The notes beneath the pieces are model-generated. The model worked only from the letters and a program-made list of their open reading frames with translations, was not told the origin of the DNA and did no database searches. Both the position numbers and the translations under genes were made by a program. From assembly GCF_900107765.1 (NCBI RefSeq), contig NZ_FNQY01000011.1, positions 1 to 64,000 of the forward strand: a stretch of 64,000 nt of DNA, in the 5' to 3' direction. How positions within the stretch are numbered: the first letter of the stretch is position 1; each line of letters opens with the position of its first letter. This document shows, piece after piece, positions 34,257 through 43,267 of the stretch. The DNA is from Arachidicoccus rhizosphaerae (GTDB lineage: Bacteria > Bacteroidota > Bacteroidia > Chitinophagales > Chitinophagaceae).

Positions 34257-35746
34257 GTCGGTTTATTTCAATCTGGTTCCGGCATCTGCTGACTGATGGA
34301 TACGCATTAGGACAACCTTCATTAAAGGATATACCTTTTGTAATGGCTGCACCAGAGCGCGGCCGGATGATGATTCAAGCCGCAAACGCCAAGGCCGAAG
34401 CTGATGGTGTCAGGGCTGGTATGGTCGTGGCGGATGCCAGGGCGATATTCCCGGCTTTGCATGTTGTGGATGCCATAGAGGGTACGGAAAATGGGCTTTT
34501 AGAAATGCTTGGCGAGTGGTGTTTACGCTATACACCGGATGTCGCCATTGATGCTCCGGACGGATTAATATTGAATATCAGCGGTTGCCCTCATTTATGG
34601 GGAGGGGAGCGCGCCTATTTAAAGGACCTTGTTCTAAAAATAAGAGCAATGGGCTATGATGCCCGTGCAGCCATTGCCGATACCATCGGCGCAGCATGGG
34701 CAATTGCACGATTTGGCACGGTAACACCGATCATTAACCAGAACTGCCAGAAAGAGGCACTGTCCCCCTTGCCTCCTACAGCCTTAAGACTGGATCAGGC
34801 CATTGCAGACAGGCTGCACAAACTGGGGTTATATACCATTGGGAGTTTTATTGATATGCCGCGTCCGACACTCCGGCGGCGTTTTGGACAGGAAATGATT
34901 ATTCGCATAGAACAGGCTTTAGGCTCGCTTACTGAATCTCTTAAACCTATTCGGCCCGTATCACCCTATGAAGAGCGCCTGCCCAGCATGGACGGGATAC
35001 GTACAGCCAAAGGCATAGAGATAGCTATCCGGAAGCTGTTACAAGGATTATGTCTTCGCTTAAGTAAGGAAGGTAAAGGGCTTCGTGCTGCTGTGTTAAC
35101 GTGTTACCGGATGGATAACGAGGTGCAGCAGGTGATCCTTAGCACCAGTCGTCCATCCAGGGATGTGGAACACCTTTTTAAGCTATTTGAATTGAAAATT
35201 CCATCTATTCGGCCGGCGTTAGGTATAGAGTTATTTTTACTCGAAGCAACAGTGACAGAAGATCTGAACGTCACAAAAGAGATGCTTTGGAGCGTCAGCC
35301 GTAAAGATGAAACAGCAGTAGCGGAATTACTGGACAAGATAGCTGGTAAGATAGGGGAAGATAAGATTCACCGCTTTCTTCCTGATGAGCGTCATTGGCC
35401 CGAAAATTCCTACAAAGAGGCTGCCAGCCTTGAAGAAAAACCAACAACAGCATGGCGGACGGACAGGTTGCGCCCTGTCTGCCTGTTGCCGGAACCTGTA
35501 AGGATTGAAGTATCTGTTCCGATACCCGACTACCCTCCTTTATTGTTTCGCTATAAAAACAGACCTTATCGTATTGTAAGAGCAGACGGACCCGAAAGAA
35601 TAGAACAGGAATGGTGGCTGACGGATGGTTTACACAGAGATTATTACAGCGTGGAAGATGAAAGCGGAGCCAGGTACTGGCTGTTCCGTTCAGGCCATTA
35701 TAATGATGAACATTCTGCCTGGTACTTACACGGATTTTTTGCATGA
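34253..35746 (+). CDS. imuB: ImuB, Y-family polymerase-like mutasome protein
   Basis: A 497-residue member of the Y-family DNA polymerases. In ImuB the catalytic acidic residues are replaced, and here too the N-terminal motif reads RFISIWFRHLLTD where an active enzyme has DMDxF, so it is a non-catalytic hub that bridges ImuA, DnaE2 and the sliding clamp. Palm/finger motifs ANAKAEADGVRAGMVVADAR and the helix-hairpin-helix region GLYTIGSFIDMPRPTLRRRFG are recognisable. The C-terminal third is ImuB-specific. It overlaps imuA and dnaE2 by 4 bp each (ATGA type), showing tight translational coupling. Confidence 0.9.
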   Translation: MSRFISIWFRHLLTDGYALGQPSLKDIPFVMAAPERGRMMIQAANAKAEADGVRAGMVVADARAIFPALHVVDAIEGTENGLLEMLGEWCLRYTPDVAIDAPDGLILNISGCPHLWGGERAYLKDLVLKIRAMGYDARAAIADTIGAAWAIARFGTVTPIINQNCQKEALSPLPPTALRLDQAIADRLHKLGLYTIGSFIDMPRPTLRRRFGQEMIIRIEQALGSLTESLKPIRPVSPYEERLPSMDGIRTAKGIEIAIRKLLQGLCLRLSKEGKGLRAAVLTCYRMDNEVQQVILSTSRPSRDVEHLFKLFELKIPSIRPALGIELFLLEATVTEDLNVTKEMLWSVSRKDETAVAELLDKIAGKIGEDKIHRFLPDERHWPENSYKEAASLEEKPTTAWRTDRLRPVCLLPEPVRIEVSVPIPDYPPLLFRYKNRPYRIVRADGPERIEQEWWLTDGLHRDYYSVEDESGARYWLFRSGHYNDEHSAWYLHGFFA

Positions 35747-38700
35747 AAATAGTGAGCATGGAATACGCAGAGCTTAATATAACATCTAATTTTTCCTTTT
35801 TAAGGGGCGGCTCCCATCCTGAAGAGATGGTGCAGCAGGCAGCTGAACTGGGATATAAGGCTATCGCTATAACAGATCGCAATACTTTGGCCGGTATTGT
35901 GCGTGCGCATGTAGAAGCAAAGAAAAAAGGCATCCGGTATATCCCTGCATGTCGCCTGGATTTACAGGATGGCCCATCTTTACTGGCCTTTCCCACAAAT
36001 AAGGCAGCGTATTCCAATCTGTCAGGGTTGTTGACGCTGGGAAATCTCCGTACCGAGAAAGGACAATGCCTGTTATATGTAACGGATGTTTGCAGCTATA
36101 AGGAGGGTATATTGTTTATAATGCTGCCACCGGATTCGCTCAATCAGGATTTCGATTTTGATCCGGGCTTTTATACCTCCATTGAGCAGTATAAGCAACA
36201 GTTTGGAGACAGCCTTTATATTGCTGCTGTACGATCCTATAAGGGAATGGACAGTAAAAAAATGTACCGTCTTCATCAGCTATCTTTAAAATTCAATATT
36301 CCAATGGTAGCTTGTAACGATGTTCATTATCATAGTTCAGAAAGAAGGCAATTGCAGGATATAGTGACCTGTATAAGAGAAAAATGTACTATTTATAATG
36401 CAGGGTATCGCTTAGAACAGAATGCAGAACGTTATATGAAACCAGTAGAGGAAATGTACAGGCTGTTCAGGCAATACCCGGAGGCCATTGACAATGCATT
36501 ATATATCGCTGATGCATGTCAATTCTCACTGGAGGAACTGCAATATATTTATCCGGAAGAGCTGACAACAAAGGGAAGAACAGCTCAGGAAGAATTGGAG
36601 CTTTTTACCTGGCAGGGGGCTAAGGAAAAATTCGGAGAGAACATACCTGGGAGTATTAAGGATACGATATGCTATGAACTGGATTTTATCCGCCGGAAAA
36701 ATTATGCGTCCTATTTTCTGACAGTTTATGATTACGTCTGTTTCGCCCGAAGCAGGAATATCTTATGCCAGGGGCGTGGCTCGGCAGCCAATTCGATAGT
36801 GTGTTATTGTCTTGGCATTACTTCCGTGGACCCGTCTAAATTCAAGCTATTATTTGCACGTTTTATGTCTGATGCCAGGAATGAGCCGCCGGATATTGAC
36901 GTTGACTTTGAACATGAAAAGCGTGAGGAAGTGATGCAATATATTTATAACAAGTATGGTCGTAGTAGGGCAGGCATAGTAGCCACTGTAACGCAGGTAC
37001 ATCATAAAGGAGCAATAAGAGATGTCGGCAAGGCAATGGGCTTATCCGTGGATACGATCAACCGGCTATCCAAATCCCTCTGGGAATTTACTGATGACTG
37101 GCATAGCGGGAAACAGCAGAAAACTTCGCATGGTTTTATAGCCAGTGATCCGCATTTGAAAAAAGTATTGGAACTGACGGAAGAGTATGTGGGTTTCCCC
37201 CGGCAGTTAGGGCAGCATACCGGCGGCTTTGTCATCACGCAAGGCAAGCTATCAGATTTATGCCCGATACTTAATGCACGGATGGAAGACCGTACCAATA
37301 TCGAATGGAACAAAGACGATATCGAAGCATTAGGCTTTTTGAAAGTAGATGTTTTAGCCCTGGGCATGCTCACTTGTATCCGCAAGGCATTTGATATGGC
37401 AAAAGCGCATTACGGCTTAGACCTTACATTGGCTAATATCCCGCAGGATGATCCGCAGGTCTATGAAATGATCTCTCATGCTGATACAATTGGTGTTTTC
37501 CAGATTGAAAGCCGTGCTCAGATGTCTATGCTGCCAAGATTAAAACCCAGATGTTTTTACGATCTGGTAATCGAAGTCGCTATTGTACGGCCTGGGCCTA
37601 TACAGGGTGACATGGTGCATCCGTATTTGAGAAGGCGTAACGGCCAGGACCCGGTCGTTTATCCGTCAAAAGAATTGGAGGAGATACTCGGCAGAACATT
37701 GGGAGTACCGCTTTTCCAGGAACAGGCAATGGAAATAGCCATTGTTGCCGCGGGATTTACACCGGCAGAAGCGGATGGGCTGCGCCGTAGTATGGCCACT
37801 TTCAAGGCAAAAGGAAAGGTAAGTGACTGGGAGCAAAAGCTGATTGACGGAATGGTGAAAAAAGGTTACGAGGAAGGATTTGCAAAAAGAGTATTCCGGC
37901 AACTGGAGGGTTTTGGAAGTTACGGGTTTCCCGAAAGTCATGCAGCAAGTTTTGCCTTGCTGGTATATATTTCCTGCTGGCTGAAGTATTACTACCCAGA
38001 TGTTTTTGCTGCTGCGCTTTTAAACAGTCAGCCAATGGGATTCTATCAGCCCGCCCAGATTATCATTGATGCCAGGAAACACGGTGTCGAAGTCCGGCAT
38101 GTGGATGTAAACGCTTCTTATTGGGATAATTCCTTAGAAGAAAAATCAGGGCAGTATTGTGCGATGCGCTTAGGTTTCCGGCAGATAAAAGGTGTAGCAG
38201 AAAACGATGTGCAGCTTCTACTGGCTGCACGAAAGGAAAAATTCACTGCTATTACGCAGGCTTATGACGCAGGCGTACCATTAGCCGCAATGGAACGGCT
38301 GGCAGATGCAGATGCTTTCCGTTCTCTTGGACTGGACCGAAGGCAGGCACTTTGGGAGGTTTCTGCACTTAGTGACATTCCAGTCGGGTTATTTAAAGGA
38401 GCAGGCTCTAACGAAAAAGAGGAGGTTGAACTACCTGAAATGTCGTTATCAGAGCATGTCCTGCAAGATTATAGTAGTCTTTCTCTATCATTAAAAGCGC
38501 ATCCCGTCAGCTTTCTACGTAAAGAATTGTACAAGCAGCAAATACTTACTACGAAAGAACTTGACCTGTGGCCCGACGGAACACCTGTCCGGGTGGCAGG
38601 CTTGGTCCTGGTCAGACAAAGGCCGGGAACGGCCAAAAATATCTGCTTCATTACGCTGGAAGATGAAACAGGTACCGCAAATCTGGTCGTATTCAAGAAC

Positions 38701-38931
38701 AAATTTGACTATTATCGAAAACAGATACTTAGTGCAAAACTGTTGATGGTGGAAGGTAAGCTTCAAAAAGAAGGCGAGGTAATTCATGTTATAGCAGAAC
38801 AGCTTTATGATTTTTCAATGCTATTAAACCGGATGAATCTGGCAGCCAATAACCAAAAGAATAGCACGAAAGCGCCCTCAAAAAAAGCTATTCAAGGGTC
38901 CATATTTCCAGAAGGCAGAAACTTTAAGTAA
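35743..38931 (+). CDS. dnaE2: Error-prone DNA polymerase DnaE2 (ImuC)
   Basis: A 1062-residue C-family polymerase alpha subunit used for mutagenic lesion bypass. The N-terminal PHP domain starts near YAELNITSNFSFLRGGSHPE. The catalytic PDIDVDF motif (D384, D386, D388) is intact, as is the preceding GRGSAANSIVCYCLGIT. The FGSYGFPESHAASFALLVY helix-hairpin region and a C-terminal OB domain (VRVAGLVLVRQRPGTA) complete the family architecture. The length is typical of DnaE2, shorter than replicative DnaE. It is the last gene of the imu operon; transcription ends before the convergent tRNA-Leu gene. Confidence 0.95.
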   Translation: MKIVSMEYAELNITSNFSFLRGGSHPEEMVQQAAELGYKAIAITDRNTLAGIVRAHVEAKKKGIRYIPACRLDLQDGPSLLAFPTNKAAYSNLSGLLTLGNLRTEKGQCLLYVTDVCSYKEGILFIMLPPDSLNQDFDFDPGFYTSIEQYKQQFGDSLYIAAVRSYKGMDSKKMYRLHQLSLKFNIPMVACNDVHYHSSERRQLQDIVTCIREKCTIYNAGYRLEQNAERYMKPVEEMYRLFRQYPEAIDNALYIADACQFSLEELQYIYPEELTTKGRTAQEELELFTWQGAKEKFGENIPGSIKDTICYELDFIRRKNYASYFLTVYDYVCFARSRNILCQGRGSAANSIVCYCLGITSVDPSKFKLLFARFMSDARNEPPDIDVDFEHEKREEVMQYIYNKYGRSRAGIVATVTQVHHKGAIRDVGKAMGLSVDTINRLSKSLWEFTDDWHSGKQQKTSHGFIASDPHLKKVLELTEEYVGFPRQLGQHTGGFVITQGKLSDLCPILNARMEDRTNIEWNKDDIEALGFLKVDVLALGMLTCIRKAFDMAKAHYGLDLTLANIPQDDPQVYEMISHADTIGVFQIESRAQMSMLPRLKPRCFYDLVIEVAIVRPGPIQGDMVHPYLRRRNGQDPVVYPSKELEEILGRTLGVPLFQEQAMEIAIVAAGFTPAEADGLRRSMATFKAKGKVSDWEQKLIDGMVKKGYEEGFAKRVFRQLEGFGSYGFPESHAASFALLVYISCWLKYYYPDVFAAALLNSQPMGFYQPAQIIIDARKHGVEVRHVDVNASYWDNSLEEKSGQYCAMRLGFRQIKGVAENDVQLLLAARKEKFTAITQAYDAGVPLAAMERLADADAFRSLGLDRRQALWEVSALSDIPVGLFKGAGSNEKEEVELPEMSLSEHVLQDYSSLSLSLKAHPVSFLRKELYKQQILTTKELDLWPDGTPVRVAGLVLVRQRPGTAKNICFITLEDETGTANLVVFKNKFDYYRKQILSAKLLMVEGKLQKEGEVIHVIAEQLYDFSMLLNRMNLAANNQKNSTKAPSKKAIQGSIFPEGRNFK

Positions 38932-39142
38932 AGCCGGCCTTTTTGCCAGGATTAAATTAAAGAATGACTGGACCGCGATTATGGGGATAATTAGAATAAA
39001 CGTATCCGTGAGTCAAACGGAGCTTTTCATACAGCTAAATTAAAATAACTTAACTTAGCAATACAATAGTTCTTTTAAACACTGATTCTGATTTTTCAAT
39101 GAATTTTCCGAAAAATTGCTGGCAAATTGACTGGCAAATTTT

Positions 39143-39176
39143 AAAAAAATAAAGGCTTCGGAAATCGAAACCTTTA
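39143..39176 (-). terminator. Terminator of the tRNA-Leu gene
   Basis: On the minus strand a hairpin with one mismatch (AAAGG/CCTTT outer stem, TTCG/CGAA inner stem, 39151-39175) is followed by a T-run (complement of 39143-39149), about 18 bp beyond the tRNA 3' end. Confidence 0.7.
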
Positions 39177-39193
39177 CAAGTGATTGTTAATCA

Positions 39194-39280
39194 TGGTGCC
39201 CAGAACAGGAATCGAACCTGCACTCCCTTGCGAAAACCAGATTTTGAGTCTAGCGCGTCTACCAATTCCGCCATCTGGGC
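39194..39280 (-). tRNA. tRNA-Leu (anticodon CAA)
   Basis: The minus strand folds into a class II tRNA of 87 nt including encoded CCA. The acceptor stem GCCCAGA/TCTGGGC is perfect. The D-arm region GGCGGAATTGGTAGACGC is leucine-like, the anticodon loop is CTCAAAA with anticodon CAA, a long variable arm follows, and the T loop GTTCGATTC is canonical. It decodes UUG. It has its own consensus promoter and a terminator. Confidence 0.95.
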
Positions 39281-39295
39281 ATTCCATTAGAGTTG

Positions 39296-39326
39296 CAAAT
39301 GTAAGGTCTTGACCAATACTAACAAA
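39296..39326 (-). promoter_or_regulatory. Promoter of tRNA-Leu
   Basis: Minus strand: TTTG (39323-39326), 19-base spacer, TACATTTG (39296-39303). It is a perfect match to the Bacteroidota consensus, and transcription would start about 8-10 bases before the tRNA 5' end at 39280. Confidence 0.8.
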
Positions 39327-39472
39327 ACAAATTTTGACTATTTATTGACAGCAGCTTTTCTTGCGCCAGAATACTTTGCGCATAAATTTCAGTATTTTTT
39401 TAAACGTATTCATATCTATTGGTTTTTATTGAATGCCCTGTAAATCATTCAATTTTATTAACTATCCCAAAG

Positions 39473-40219
39473 TTACAAATAAAGATAGTAAGGGTGCAAC
39501 AAGTCCTTAAACTTTAAGGAATATTCTTGATTTGTATCCTTTATAAACAACTCATCCTCCCTGACTTCTTTAAATTCCCTGCAAAACAATAAGACAGACC
39601 TAAAAAAAGGCTTCTGAGGGAGATTCGCTACCCTGCAATGAAAATAAGGAAAAAGATTTTGTTCCGCAGCGGTTTTAATAAACTCTGATACCCTGGTATA
39701 TGGTATCAACGCGGCAAAAATGCCATCAGCTTTTAGCAGCGACCCAACTCCCGTCAGGAGTTCCCCAAAATTCAGATCTGTGCTATGCAAGGCCAGATTG
39801 CGTTTATCGTCCACCGATTTTAAGTCTCCCTTAAAAAACGGAGGATTGGAAAAAATCAGGTCATAGGCCATACTATTGCCTTCCTGTCCACCTTTAAACT
39901 GTTTAAAATCCCCGGCTATTGCTCTGAGCCTTTCTTTCCAGGGGCTTTTTTGAAAGTTTTCTGTCGCCTGTTCAAAAGCCATTGAATCGAGCTCCAGCGC
40001 ATCTATTATAGCAGCAGGCTCTCTTTGGGCATACATCAGACTAAGTAGCCCCGTTCCGGTTCCGATATCCAGGGCATGGATTCTTTCTCCAGCAGCTCCC
40101 TGTGTTCGTGCTATTGTGGGTAGCATGGCACCAAACAGGCAGGCATCTGTACAGACCTTCATTGCAGCCTTTTGCTGCCATACCTCAAATTGCTTAAAAC
40201 GGAAGAAATCATTACCCAT
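39473..40219 (-). CDS. tRNA1(Val) (adenine37-N6)-methyltransferase (TrmN6/YfiC-like)
   Basis: A 248-residue SAM-dependent methyltransferase. The N-terminus MGNDFFRFKQFEVWQQKAAMKV matches the YfiC/TrmN6 group, which methylates N6 of A37 in tRNA-Val. The SAM-binding motif is DIGTGTGLLS (51-60), and the adenine-N6 catalytic motif NPPF is at 125-128. A TAATTTTG -7 box (40225-40232) ends 5 bases before the ATG, so the message is likely leaderless. Other N6-adenine methyltransferases share these motifs, but the N-terminal pattern favours TrmN6. Confidence 0.85.
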   Translation of the reverse strand: MGNDFFRFKQFEVWQQKAAMKVCTDACLFGAMLPTIARTQGAAGERIHALDIGTGTGLLSLMYAQREPAAIIDALELDSMAFEQATENFQKSPWKERLRAIAGDFKQFKGGQEGNSMAYDLIFSNPPFFKGDLKSVDDKRNLALHSTDLNFGELLTGVGSLLKADGIFAALIPYTRVSEFIKTAAEQNLFPYFHCRVANLPQKPFFRSVLLFCREFKEVREDELFIKDTNQEYSLKFKDLLHPYYLYL

Positions 40220-40304
40220 ACCTGCAAAATTAATTAAATACCTCCCCGTTAGCCGTTTAAACCGCCAATAAATTCAGAGCATAGAGCGCCGCCCATCCAA
40301 AATA

Positions 40305-40336
40305 TTGGGTAGCTACGCTCCAAAACTTTATTTTTG
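40305..40336 (+). promoter_or_regulatory. Promoter of gatC giving a leaderless message
   Basis: TTG (40305-40307), 21-base spacer, TATTTTTG (40329-40336); the gatC ATG is at 40341. The transcript should begin at or next to the start codon. The -33 element coincides with the alternative TTG start at 40305, which rules against the longer reading frame. Confidence 0.6.
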
Positions 40337-40340
40337 CCTT

Positions 40341-40634
40341 ATGGTAGCAATAACAGATCAGTTAATAGATGATTTAGCCCATTTATCCAGACTTACGTTC
40401 GATGACGCAGAAAAAGCAGCCATCAAAACAGATATGGAACAAATGGTGCAGTTTGTGGAAAAACTCAATGAAGTGGATACAACCAACGTTGACCCTTTAT
40501 TACATATTACACCAAATCAGAATATATTCAGAGAAGATATCGTAGAAGGAAGTATTTCCAGGGAAGAAGCCCTGAAAAACGTCCCTAAAACAGACGGCAC
40601 CTATATATTGGTACCGAAAGTCATCAAAAAATAA
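40341..40634 (+). CDS. gatC: Asp-tRNA(Asn)/Glu-tRNA(Gln) amidotransferase subunit C
   Basis: GatC is the small scaffold subunit of the GatCAB complex that converts Glu-tRNA(Gln) or Asp-tRNA(Asn) to Gln- or Asn-tRNA. The 97-residue product has the family pattern ITDQLIDDLAHLSRLTFDD, the VEKLNEVDTTNVDPL segment and the closing PKTDGTYILVPKVI. I chose the ATG at 40341 over the TTG frame opening at 40305, because family members start here and the promoter lies in between. gatA and gatB are not in the window. The ABC ATPase gene follows after 16 bp. Confidence 0.93.
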   Translation: MVAITDQLIDDLAHLSRLTFDDAEKAAIKTDMEQMVQFVEKLNEVDTTNVDPLLHITPNQNIFREDIVEGSISREEALKNVPKTDGTYILVPKVIKK

Positions 40635-40650
40635 TTAAACCAGCTTTAAT

Positions 40651-41361
40651 ATGTCGGGTATTATTCATTTGGACAAAATTGAGAAGCAATATTACATGGG
40701 TGGTCAGGGTATTCCTATTTTAAAAGGTCTTTCTCTGGATATCTATAAAAATGAATATGTGGCACTTATGGGACCTTCCGGTAGTGGCAAAAGTACCCTG
40801 ATGAATATATTAGGTTGTCTGGATACACCTACAGGCGGCTCTTATGTACTGAATGGACAAGACGTCAGTAAAATGGCTGACGACCAGCTGGCTGATATTC
40901 GCAATATCGAAATCGGCTTTGTATTCCAGCAGTTTAATCTGTTACCCAGGCTGACAGCCGCAGAGAATGTGGCATTACCTTTAATCTATGCCGGCGTAGG
41001 CAAGGAAGAAAGAATGGAAAGAGCAGTCGCCGCCCTGGAAAAAGTGGGCCTTGGAGATCGAAGTCACCACCGCTCCAATGAAATGAGCGGCGGACAGATT
41101 CAGCGTGTAGCGATTGCAAGGGCCATTATTAATAATCCCGCAATATTGCTGGCAGATGAACCTACCGGTAACCTGGATTCCAAGACTTCAGTAGAAGTTA
41201 TGGAGATCTTCTCACAGATTCAGGCAGCAGGCAATACCGTGGTACTGGTAACACACGAAGAGGATATAGCAGAATATGCTAAAAGAGTCATCCGGTTAAA
41301 GGACGGGATCATTGAATCTGATCAGATCAATGAACACCAGACTACCACCGCTGCTATCTGA
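40651..41361 (+). CDS. ABC transporter ATP-binding protein, MacB/LolD type
   Basis: A 236-residue ATPase subunit of the type that powers MacB- or LolCDE-like membrane machines. Walker A is GPSGSGKST (41-49), the signature is [12 protein letters not shown] and Walker [14 protein letters not shown]. The extended [23 protein letters not shown] segment is characteristic of this group. No permease is encoded nearby, so the partner must be elsewhere. It is cotranscribed with gatC and is followed 48 bp later by the adenosyltransferase gene. Substrate unknown; export of lipoproteins, peptides or macrolides is possible for the family. Confidence 0.9.
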   Translation: MSGIIHLDKIEKQYYMGGQGIPILKGLSLDIYKNEYVALMGPSGSGKSTLMNILGCLDTPTGGSYVLNGQDVSKMADDQLADIRNIEIGFVFQQFNLLPRLTAAENVALPLIYAGVGKEERMERAVAALEKVGLGDRSHHRSNEMSGGQIQRVAIARAIINNPAILLADEPTGNLDSKTSVEVMEIFSQIQAAGNTVVLVTHEEDIAEYAKRVIRLKDGIIESDQINEHQTTTAAI

Positions 41362-41409
41362 TTCCCGACATTTAAACATTCAGCAACTCAGAGATATAAT
41401 TAAAATTAC

Positions 41410-41997
41410 GTGGCTAAAATATATACGCGAACAGGAGACAAAGGAACAACAGGACTTATCGGGGGAACCCGGATTTCCAAAGGAGATTTACAGGTGGATT
41501 GCTACGGCACACTAGACGAAGTGAATGCTCATTTAGGATTGCTTATCAGCCAGTTAAAGGAAATTATCGACCAACCTTTTACCACACTTACGACAACACA
41601 GAAACACCTTTTTGATATTGGTGCAGTGCTCGCTTTAGATCCGGAAAAAGCAGATAAATTTAAGCTGCCCATGATTTCCTCTACAGAAATCACCAATCTG
41701 GAACTGGAAATAGATGAAATGAATTTTCATTTGCCGAAAATGACCCACTTTATCCTCCCCGGCGGACATCAGGTGGTCGCTCAGGCACATATTCTCAGAG
41801 CCGTAACCAGAAAAGCGGAACGCCTCACAGTGGCATTTGTCAGCCATGCGGACGCGGAAGCAGGGAGTTTTGCAGCGGATGCCTATCCGCTGATTCTTAA
41901 ATATCTCAACAGGCTAAGCGATTACTTCTTTGTATTAAGCCGCTATATAGGCTATTTATTAAATATCCCGGAGAATAAATGGATTCCTGAAAAATAA
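41410..41997 (+). CDS. Cob(I)alamin adenosyltransferase, PduO type
   Basis: A 195-residue ATP:corrinoid adenosyltransferase that makes adenosylcobalamin from cob(I)alamin and ATP. The N-terminal ATP-binding signature IYTRTGDKGTTGLIGGTRI is intact, and the helical core contains the expected FILPGGHQVVAQAHILRAVTRKAER segment with the conserved Arg-x-x-x-Arg/Glu residues. The start codon is GTG (41410), giving the standard AKIYTRTGDKG N-terminus. Convergent with lolD at 42025. No cobalamin-dependent enzyme or riboswitch is nearby. Confidence 0.93.
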   Translation: MAKIYTRTGDKGTTGLIGGTRISKGDLQVDCYGTLDEVNAHLGLLISQLKEIIDQPFTTLTTTQKHLFDIGAVLALDPEKADKFKLPMISSTEITNLELEIDEMNFHLPKMTHFILPGGHQVVAQAHILRAVTRKAERLTVAFVSHADAEAGSFAADAYPLILKYLNRLSDYFFVLSRYIGYLLNIPENKWIPEK

Positions 41998-42024
41998 CAG
42001 CGATCCCAGCAAGCCATATCATCA

Positions 42025-42681
42025 CTAATTTTCTAAAATAAGCCCGTCTTTCATTTTTAGAATACGGTCACTCATTTCTGCCAGCTGTGCATTATGGGTT
42101 ACTATTAAAAAAGTCTGATTGAACTGACGCCTGAGATCCATAAAAAGATCATGTAACTCCTTGGCGTTGTGACTGTCCAGATTACCGGTCGGTTCGTCGG
42201 CAAATACAATATCCGGCTTATTGATAAGGGCTCTGGCCACGGCAACTCGTTGCTGTTCACCGCCGCTCATCTCATGGGGCTTATTTTCCAGCCGGTGAGA
42301 CAGTCCCAAGGTATCCAGTAATCTTTTAGCCTCATTTTCCACATCTTTTTTACGGTATCCGGCCAGCCAGCCGGGAATACAGACGTTTTCCAGCGCAGAA
42401 AATTCCGGCAGCAGATGATGAAACTGGAAAACAAATCCGATATGTTTATTTCTGAAGGCCGCCAGTTTCTTGTCTTTTAGTTGATGGAATGCCTGACCAT
42501 TCAAAAAACATTCTCCCCGGTCACTACTGTCCAGTGTACCTAAAATATGCAATAAGGTGCTTTTTCCGGCACCGGAGGAGCCGACAATAGACACAATCTC
42601 ACCTTTTTGGATTTCAAGGCTCACCCCTTTCAAGACCTCTAACTGATTGTATCTTTTATGAATATCAACGGCTTTTAGCAT
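42025..42681 (-). CDS. lolD: Lipoprotein-releasing ABC ATPase LolD
   Basis: A 218-residue ATPase related to LolD, which energises release of lipoproteins from the inner membrane with LolC/E. Walker A is GSSGAGKST (34-42), the signature is [12 protein letters not shown], and Walker [14 protein letters not shown]. The [18 protein letters not shown] segment is characteristic. I start at ATG 42681 ([11 protein letters not shown]) instead of the TTG at 42705, because a TAATTTTG box (42714-42721) puts the transcript start near 42707. The permease gene is not adjacent. Confidence 0.85.
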   Translation of the reverse strand: MLKAVDIHKRYNQLEVLKGVSLEIQKGEIVSIVGSSGAGKSTLLHILGTLDSSDRGECFLNGQAFHQLKDKKLAAFRNKHIGFVFQFHHLLPEFSALENVCIPGWLAGYRKKDVENEAKRLLDTLGLSHRLENKPHEMSGGEQQRVAVARALINKPDIVFADEPTGNLDSHNAKELHDLFMDLRRQFNQTFLIVTHNAQLAEMSDRILKMKDGLILEN

Positions 42682-42772
42682 AATATTTGACGGTTCTTCC
42701 TGCAAACATAGCGCAAAATTATGTTTTTAAAATAATTTAACGATATGTTAATTCAATGGAAGCAAAATGATA

Positions 42773-42803
42773 TTTGGTAGTTCCGATTGATAACTTACAT
42801 TTG
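42773..42803 (+). promoter_or_regulatory. Promoter of the DUF2795 gene
   Basis: TTTG (42773-42776), 19-base spacer, TACATTTG (42796-42803): a perfect consensus promoter 22 bp before the ATG at 42826. Confidence 0.75.
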
Positions 42804-42825
42804 CCGAAATTTAAAACCGAAAGCT

Positions 42826-43047
42826 ATGTTTTGGACTTTAGAATTAGCCAGCTACCTAGAAGACGCACCCTGGCCCGCAAGCAAGGATGAGTTGATCGAC
42901 TTCGCTATTCGTTCCGGCGCTCCAATTGAAGTGGTGGAAAACCTCCAGGAATTAGAATATGAAGGTGAAGTTTATGAAAGTATTGAAGATATCTGGCCAG
43001 ACTATCCCAGTCAGGAAGACTTCATGTTCAATGAAGATGAATATTAA
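42826..43047 (+). CDS. DUF2795-domain small acidic protein
   Basis: A 73-residue, strongly acidic protein matching DUF2795: WTLELASYLEDAPWPASKDELIDFAIRSGAP, then a C-terminal acidic tail with EVYESIEDIWPDYPSQED. It is widely conserved in Bacteroidota, probably essential-like in distribution, and without known function. I chose the ATG at 42826, downstream of the consensus promoter; the frame from 42787 would begin before the -7 box. It is followed by a strong terminator. Confidence 0.85.
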   Translation: MFWTLELASYLEDAPWPASKDELIDFAIRSGAPIEVVENLQELEYEGEVYESIEDIWPDYPSQEDFMFNEDEY

Positions 43048-43073
43048 GCTTTAACAAAAGCAATTAAATAATT

Positions 43074-43123
43074 AAAAGCTACTTAGGTGAGCAGTAAAAT
43101 GCAGTAATCCTAAGTAGCTTTTT
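43074..43123 (+). terminator. Terminator of the DUF2795 gene
   Basis: A perfect 14-bp stem (43074-43087 with 43109-43122) has a 21-base loop and a T-run at its 3' side; the 5' arm is A-rich, so it can work in both directions. Confidence 0.8.
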
Positions 43124-43164
43124 ATATACGATCAGAGAACAGTTGCAGCAATTGCCGTTCAGCT

Positions 43165-43215
43165 AAAATGGGGTGATATTTAAAGGCTTGCAGCCTTTAA
43201 ATATCACCCCATTTT
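43165..43215 (-). terminator. 51-bp perfect inverted repeat closing the gld operon
   Basis: Arms of 23 bp (43165-43187 and 43193-43215) pair perfectly around a 5-base loop. The ends are AAAA and TTTT, so it is a symmetrical, very strong hairpin 52 bp beyond the stop of the last minus-strand gene of the gld operon and downstream of the convergent DUF2795 terminator. Confidence 0.85.
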
Positions 43216-43267
43216 AATGATGTAAAAAATTATCTTCTATGTCAGCCATGCAACTGACAGTCTGGAT

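Noticed and set aside
35295-36017. A 240-codon minus-strand frame across the imuB/dnaE2 junction
   Set aside because: Both overlapping plus-strand genes are clear family members; the reverse frame is a shadow.
39194-39280. The tRNA-Leu gene as an integration site for the mutasome locus
   Set aside because: No repeat of the tRNA 3' end, integrase or island boundary is visible on the dnaE2 side.
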